A DNA stretch of 14,355 nt from Coprobacillus sp. (GTDB taxonomy: Bacteria; Bacillota_I; Bacilli_A; RFN20; CAG-826), in NCBI GenBank assembly GCA_021203805.1, contig JAJQAM010000032.1, forward strand, positions 1 to 14,355, given 5' to 3'. The notes beneath the pieces were generated by a model. The model was not told the origin of the DNA. It saw nothing but the letters and a program-made list of their open reading frames with translations, and did no database searches. This document shows, one piece after another, positions 12,055 to 14,355 of the stretch. Numbering within the stretch: the stretch's first letter is position 1; the number at the start of each line of letters is the position of its first letter. The translations under genes and the position numbers were made by a program.

Positions 12055-14355
12055 ATTCTGTTCTTAGGGCCACAGCGGGATCTTTTCTAGCCGCGATAAC
12101 CGCGGGAATTATAGAGGCGATAAGGTTAAGCCCGGCGCCAAGCCCAATAATACCGAATATAAGTCCCACGCCCAAATGAGCGATGCTCACGCCAAACATA
12201 CGTCTAATAATAAAGTTTACAAGAGCGTCGATTCCCCAGGTAACTAGAAGAGCTATTGCCGCGCTGACCAGTCCAATGATAATGGCTTCAATAATGAAGA
12301 CCGCACTAACATCCCTTTTTCGTCCGCCTAGTGATCTAATTGTTCCAATTTCCTTAGTTCTCTCCACAACTGACGCATAGGTAATAATCGCAATCATAAT
12401 TGAGGAGACCACAAGGCTAATAACAGAGAAGGCCACAAGGACAATCGAGATAATATTAATAATGGAGTCAATCATACTCACAAGGGTAGCGCTTAAATCC
12501 ATATAGGTAATCTTATATTGATCGGCTATTAATCCGCCTTCTCCATCGGACTCGTAGCCGTATATATTATAGACTTCATCGCTGTTCCAATAGTCAAGCC
12601 AGTAGAGGATTTGATCCTTACTATCCATATCTTTAGGATAGATAGTAATACCGCTTGGGGTCTTATCTCCACCAAGTAAGGCAAGATTAGAGTCATAAGA
12701 TGAAGTAGATAGGCCCATCATCGAGCCAAAAATATCCATTAAATCGCCTAGATCAATATCAAACATATCTCCAAGAATACCACTTGAAGAAGAGAAGAAC
12801 GTGCCGCCGAGAACATCGTATTCAGGATGTTCTTGCTGATACTGGACGACTTCACTCTCTAAGTTTTGATTAAAGACAACGTCGGTCAACGCGGGAGTAT
12901 AGGCAATACCGCTTGATAGCCAAGTTGAAGCCGCACTTTCTTTCTGTCTCAAAACAGAAGTAATTTTAATAGTAACTGAACCATTTGAATTATAAGCCTT
13001 CTGAAGTGATTCTTGAGACGAATTACTCGTGAGAGGCGAATAGACTAGAAAGTCTTCAAATCCTTCAATTGCAAGGCTAGCATTTGTTGTTGACTGATAG
13101 AAATCATCATTAGGAATGAGGTGAATCTCTTTTCCGACGATGCTATCCCAGTCGAGAATATCACTACCAGTGTCATAGCTAATACCAAGGTTATCAAGAG
13201 TCTGCGTTGATATCCTGTTATATTTGTCCACGACTAACGAAACCTCGTTATATTCACTTGGAAGAGAATCTCCCGCTAAAATGTCGTATTGTGTTTCCAT
13301 ATAGTCAAGGTCATTAAATAAAACCTGCCAGTCACTATCGGAGACAACATTATATGTTCCGTTATTATTACTAATTAAGTTAAGAGCGATGCTATAAGCG
13401 TAGTCAATACCAAGAACTAACTGATAATCAGGATCATCTGGATTATTAATATGAGATTCAAGGTAATTAATAAAGGTATCGTTTAATTCCATTGGAGCGG
13501 CGCTGATACTCGTCGTGGTGTCTTCTTCGGTATAAAGGATAACACCGTCGGTATCAGGATATTCTTCGAGCTCTATTTCCTCTCCTCCAAATAAAGTGGA
13601 GGTAATCGCTCCCATATTCTCGGAGAAATTCGCCATTAAAGAGGTCGAGCTATTAATCATAATATAGTTAAGAGCGCTACTATCCATCGCGATCTGATTG
13701 ATATATGCGCTCATGCCGTTAGTGACAGATAAAACGGTAGCAATACCGATTAAACCAATTGAAGAGGCAAGAGCAGTAAGGAACGTCTTACGTTTTTTTG
13801 ACCAAAGGTTAGAAGCGGAAAGCGCGGTAGATGTAGTAAGACGCATGCTCGCTTTCTTTTCAAGGCGCTTCTCTTCTTCAATAGTAAGGGCGGCTCTTTT
13901 CTCGTCGCAGGCCACTGCTAAAGCTTCATGCTCTTCTTCCTCAACTGGATCGGAGTCAGAGATAATTGCGCCGTCAAGCATATTAACGATACGCGTCGCG
14001 TATCTATTAGCAAGATCTGGGTTATGGGTCACCATAATGACAAGGTGATCTTTAGAGATATCCTTTAGGATTTCCATTATCTGAATAGAGGTTTCGGTGT
14101 CAAGAGCGCCGGTGGGCTCATCCGCGAGGATAATAGAAGGATTATTAACAAGAGCTCTTGCAATTGAGACTCTTTGAGACTGACCGCCGCTAAGCTGGTT
14201 CGGCTTTTTATACATGTGGTCTTCTAAGCCCACTCTCTTAAGCGCGTCTTTAGTTCTCTCTTTTTTCTCGCTATTTGGAACTCCACCTATCGATAAAGCA
14301 AGTTCTACGTTACGGAAAACAGACTGATGGGGAATAAGGTTATAAGTTTGGAAAA
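12053..14355 (-). CDS. MacB-like ABC transporter, fused ATPase-permease, 5' end outside window
   Basis: About 766 codons are visible; the start and Walker A lie beyond the right edge. The frame is open to 14355. The ATPase part begins at the Q-loop (FQTYNLIPHQSVFRNV), then LSGGQSQRVSIARAL (signature), IILADEP (Walker B), TGALD (D-loop) and MVTHN (switch histidine). A charged linker (EEEEHEALAV...EEEKRLEKK) leads to the permease: one membrane segment ending near 13715, about 410 extracytoplasmic residues (roughly 13711-12476), then an FtsX-type domain with three membrane segments. This includes VVERTKEIGTIRSLGGRKRDV and ends IPAVIAARKDPAVALRTE, a standard MacB/LolE-type finish. The family uses ATP for export or mechanical work on envelope substrates (peptides, lipoproteins, toxins). 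The substrate is unknown. An internal GTG at 14233 is not the true start. Confidence 0.93.
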   Translation of the reverse strand, partial: FQTYNLIPHQSVFRNVELALSIGGVPNSEKKERTKDALKRVGLEDHMYKKPNQLSGGQSQRVSIARALVNNPSIILADEPTGALDTETSIQIMEILKDISKDHLVIMVTHNPDLANRYATRIVNMLDGAIISDSDPVEEEEHEALAVACDEKRAALTIEEEKRLEKKASMRLTTSTALSASNLWSKKRKTFLTALASSIGLIGIATVLSVTNGMSAYINQIAMDSSALNYIMINSSTSLMANFSENMGAITSTLFGGEEIELEEYPDTDGVILYTEEDTTTSISAAPMELNDTFINYLESHINNPDDPDYQLVLGIDYAYSIALNLISNNNGTYNVVSDSDWQVLFNDLDYMETQYDILAGDSLPSEYNEVSLVVDKYNRISTQTLDNLGISYDTGSDILDWDSIVGKEIHLIPNDDFYQSTTNASLAIEGFEDFLVYSPLTSNSSQESLQKAYNSNGSVTIKITSVLRQKESAASTWLSSGIAYTPALTDVVFNQNLESEVVQYQQEHPEYDVLGGTFFSSSSGILGDMFDIDLGDLMDIFGSMMGLSTSSYDSNLALLGGDKTPSGITIYPKDMDSKDQILYWLDYWNSDEVYNIYGYESDGEGGLIADQYKITYMDLSATLVSMIDSIINIISIVLVAFSVISLVVSSIMIAIITYASVVERTKEIGTIRSLGGRKRDVSAVFIIEAIIIGLVSAAIALLVTWGIDALVNFIIRRMFGVSIAHLGVGLIFGIIGLGAGLNLIASIIPAVIAARKDPAVALRTE

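Noticed and set aside
1..14355. CRISPR arrays, insertion sequences, prophage or integrase genes, rRNA, riboswitches
   Set aside because: No regularly spaced repeats, transposase motifs or recognisable riboswitch or rRNA segments were found on reading either strand.

Overview
This looks like an ordinary chromosomal segment of a low-GC, Gram-positive-type bacterium (Bacillota, or a small-genome relative such as an uncultured Bacilli/Erysipelotrichia-like gut lineage; the exact placement is inference). The support is AGGAG-type ribosome sites, sharp TTGxxA/TATAAT promoters, lipoproteins with LSAC lipoboxes, a YqeY protein and an acyl-ACP thioesterase. The genetic code is standard: the only tRNA is tRNA-Trp with anticodon CCA, tryptophan is written TGG, and TGA ends the membrane-protein gene at 2338. 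This argues against a code-4 mycoplasma.

Layout. A 3'-truncated gpmA leaves the window on the left (minus strand). A short A-rich plus-strand cassette follows (811-1507): a DUF4160 protein and a DUF2442-HTH fusion that resemble a toxin-antitoxin-like pair. Next comes a long run of minus-strand genes. yqeY has its own promoter and is followed by tRNA-Trp, a multi-pass membrane protein of unknown function and a ZIP-family metal transporter coupled to it by an ATGA overlap. eno has its own promoter and terminator. Two tandem, divergently related lipoproteins share a promoter and a TAATG junction. A pyk-glyA operon also has a TAATG junction. A plus-strand acyl-ACP thioesterase diverges from pyk. 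The 3' part of a MacB-like ATPase-permease fusion runs off the right edge.

Functionally, gpmA, eno and pyk encode the three last steps of glycolysis (3-phosphoglycerate to pyruvate) in three separate transcription units within 11 kb. pyk is paired with glyA (serine/glycine and one-carbon metabolism). The remaining genes concern the cell envelope: metal transport, surface lipoproteins, fatty-acid chain release and an ABC exporter-like complex.

Nothing here is clearly a new system. The items most worth a second look are the DUF4160/DUF2442-HTH cassette with a palindrome in front of it, the tandem lipoprotein pair, the ZIP transporter whose second metal-binding helix lacks the usual glutamate, and palindromes lying over or beside several promoters.
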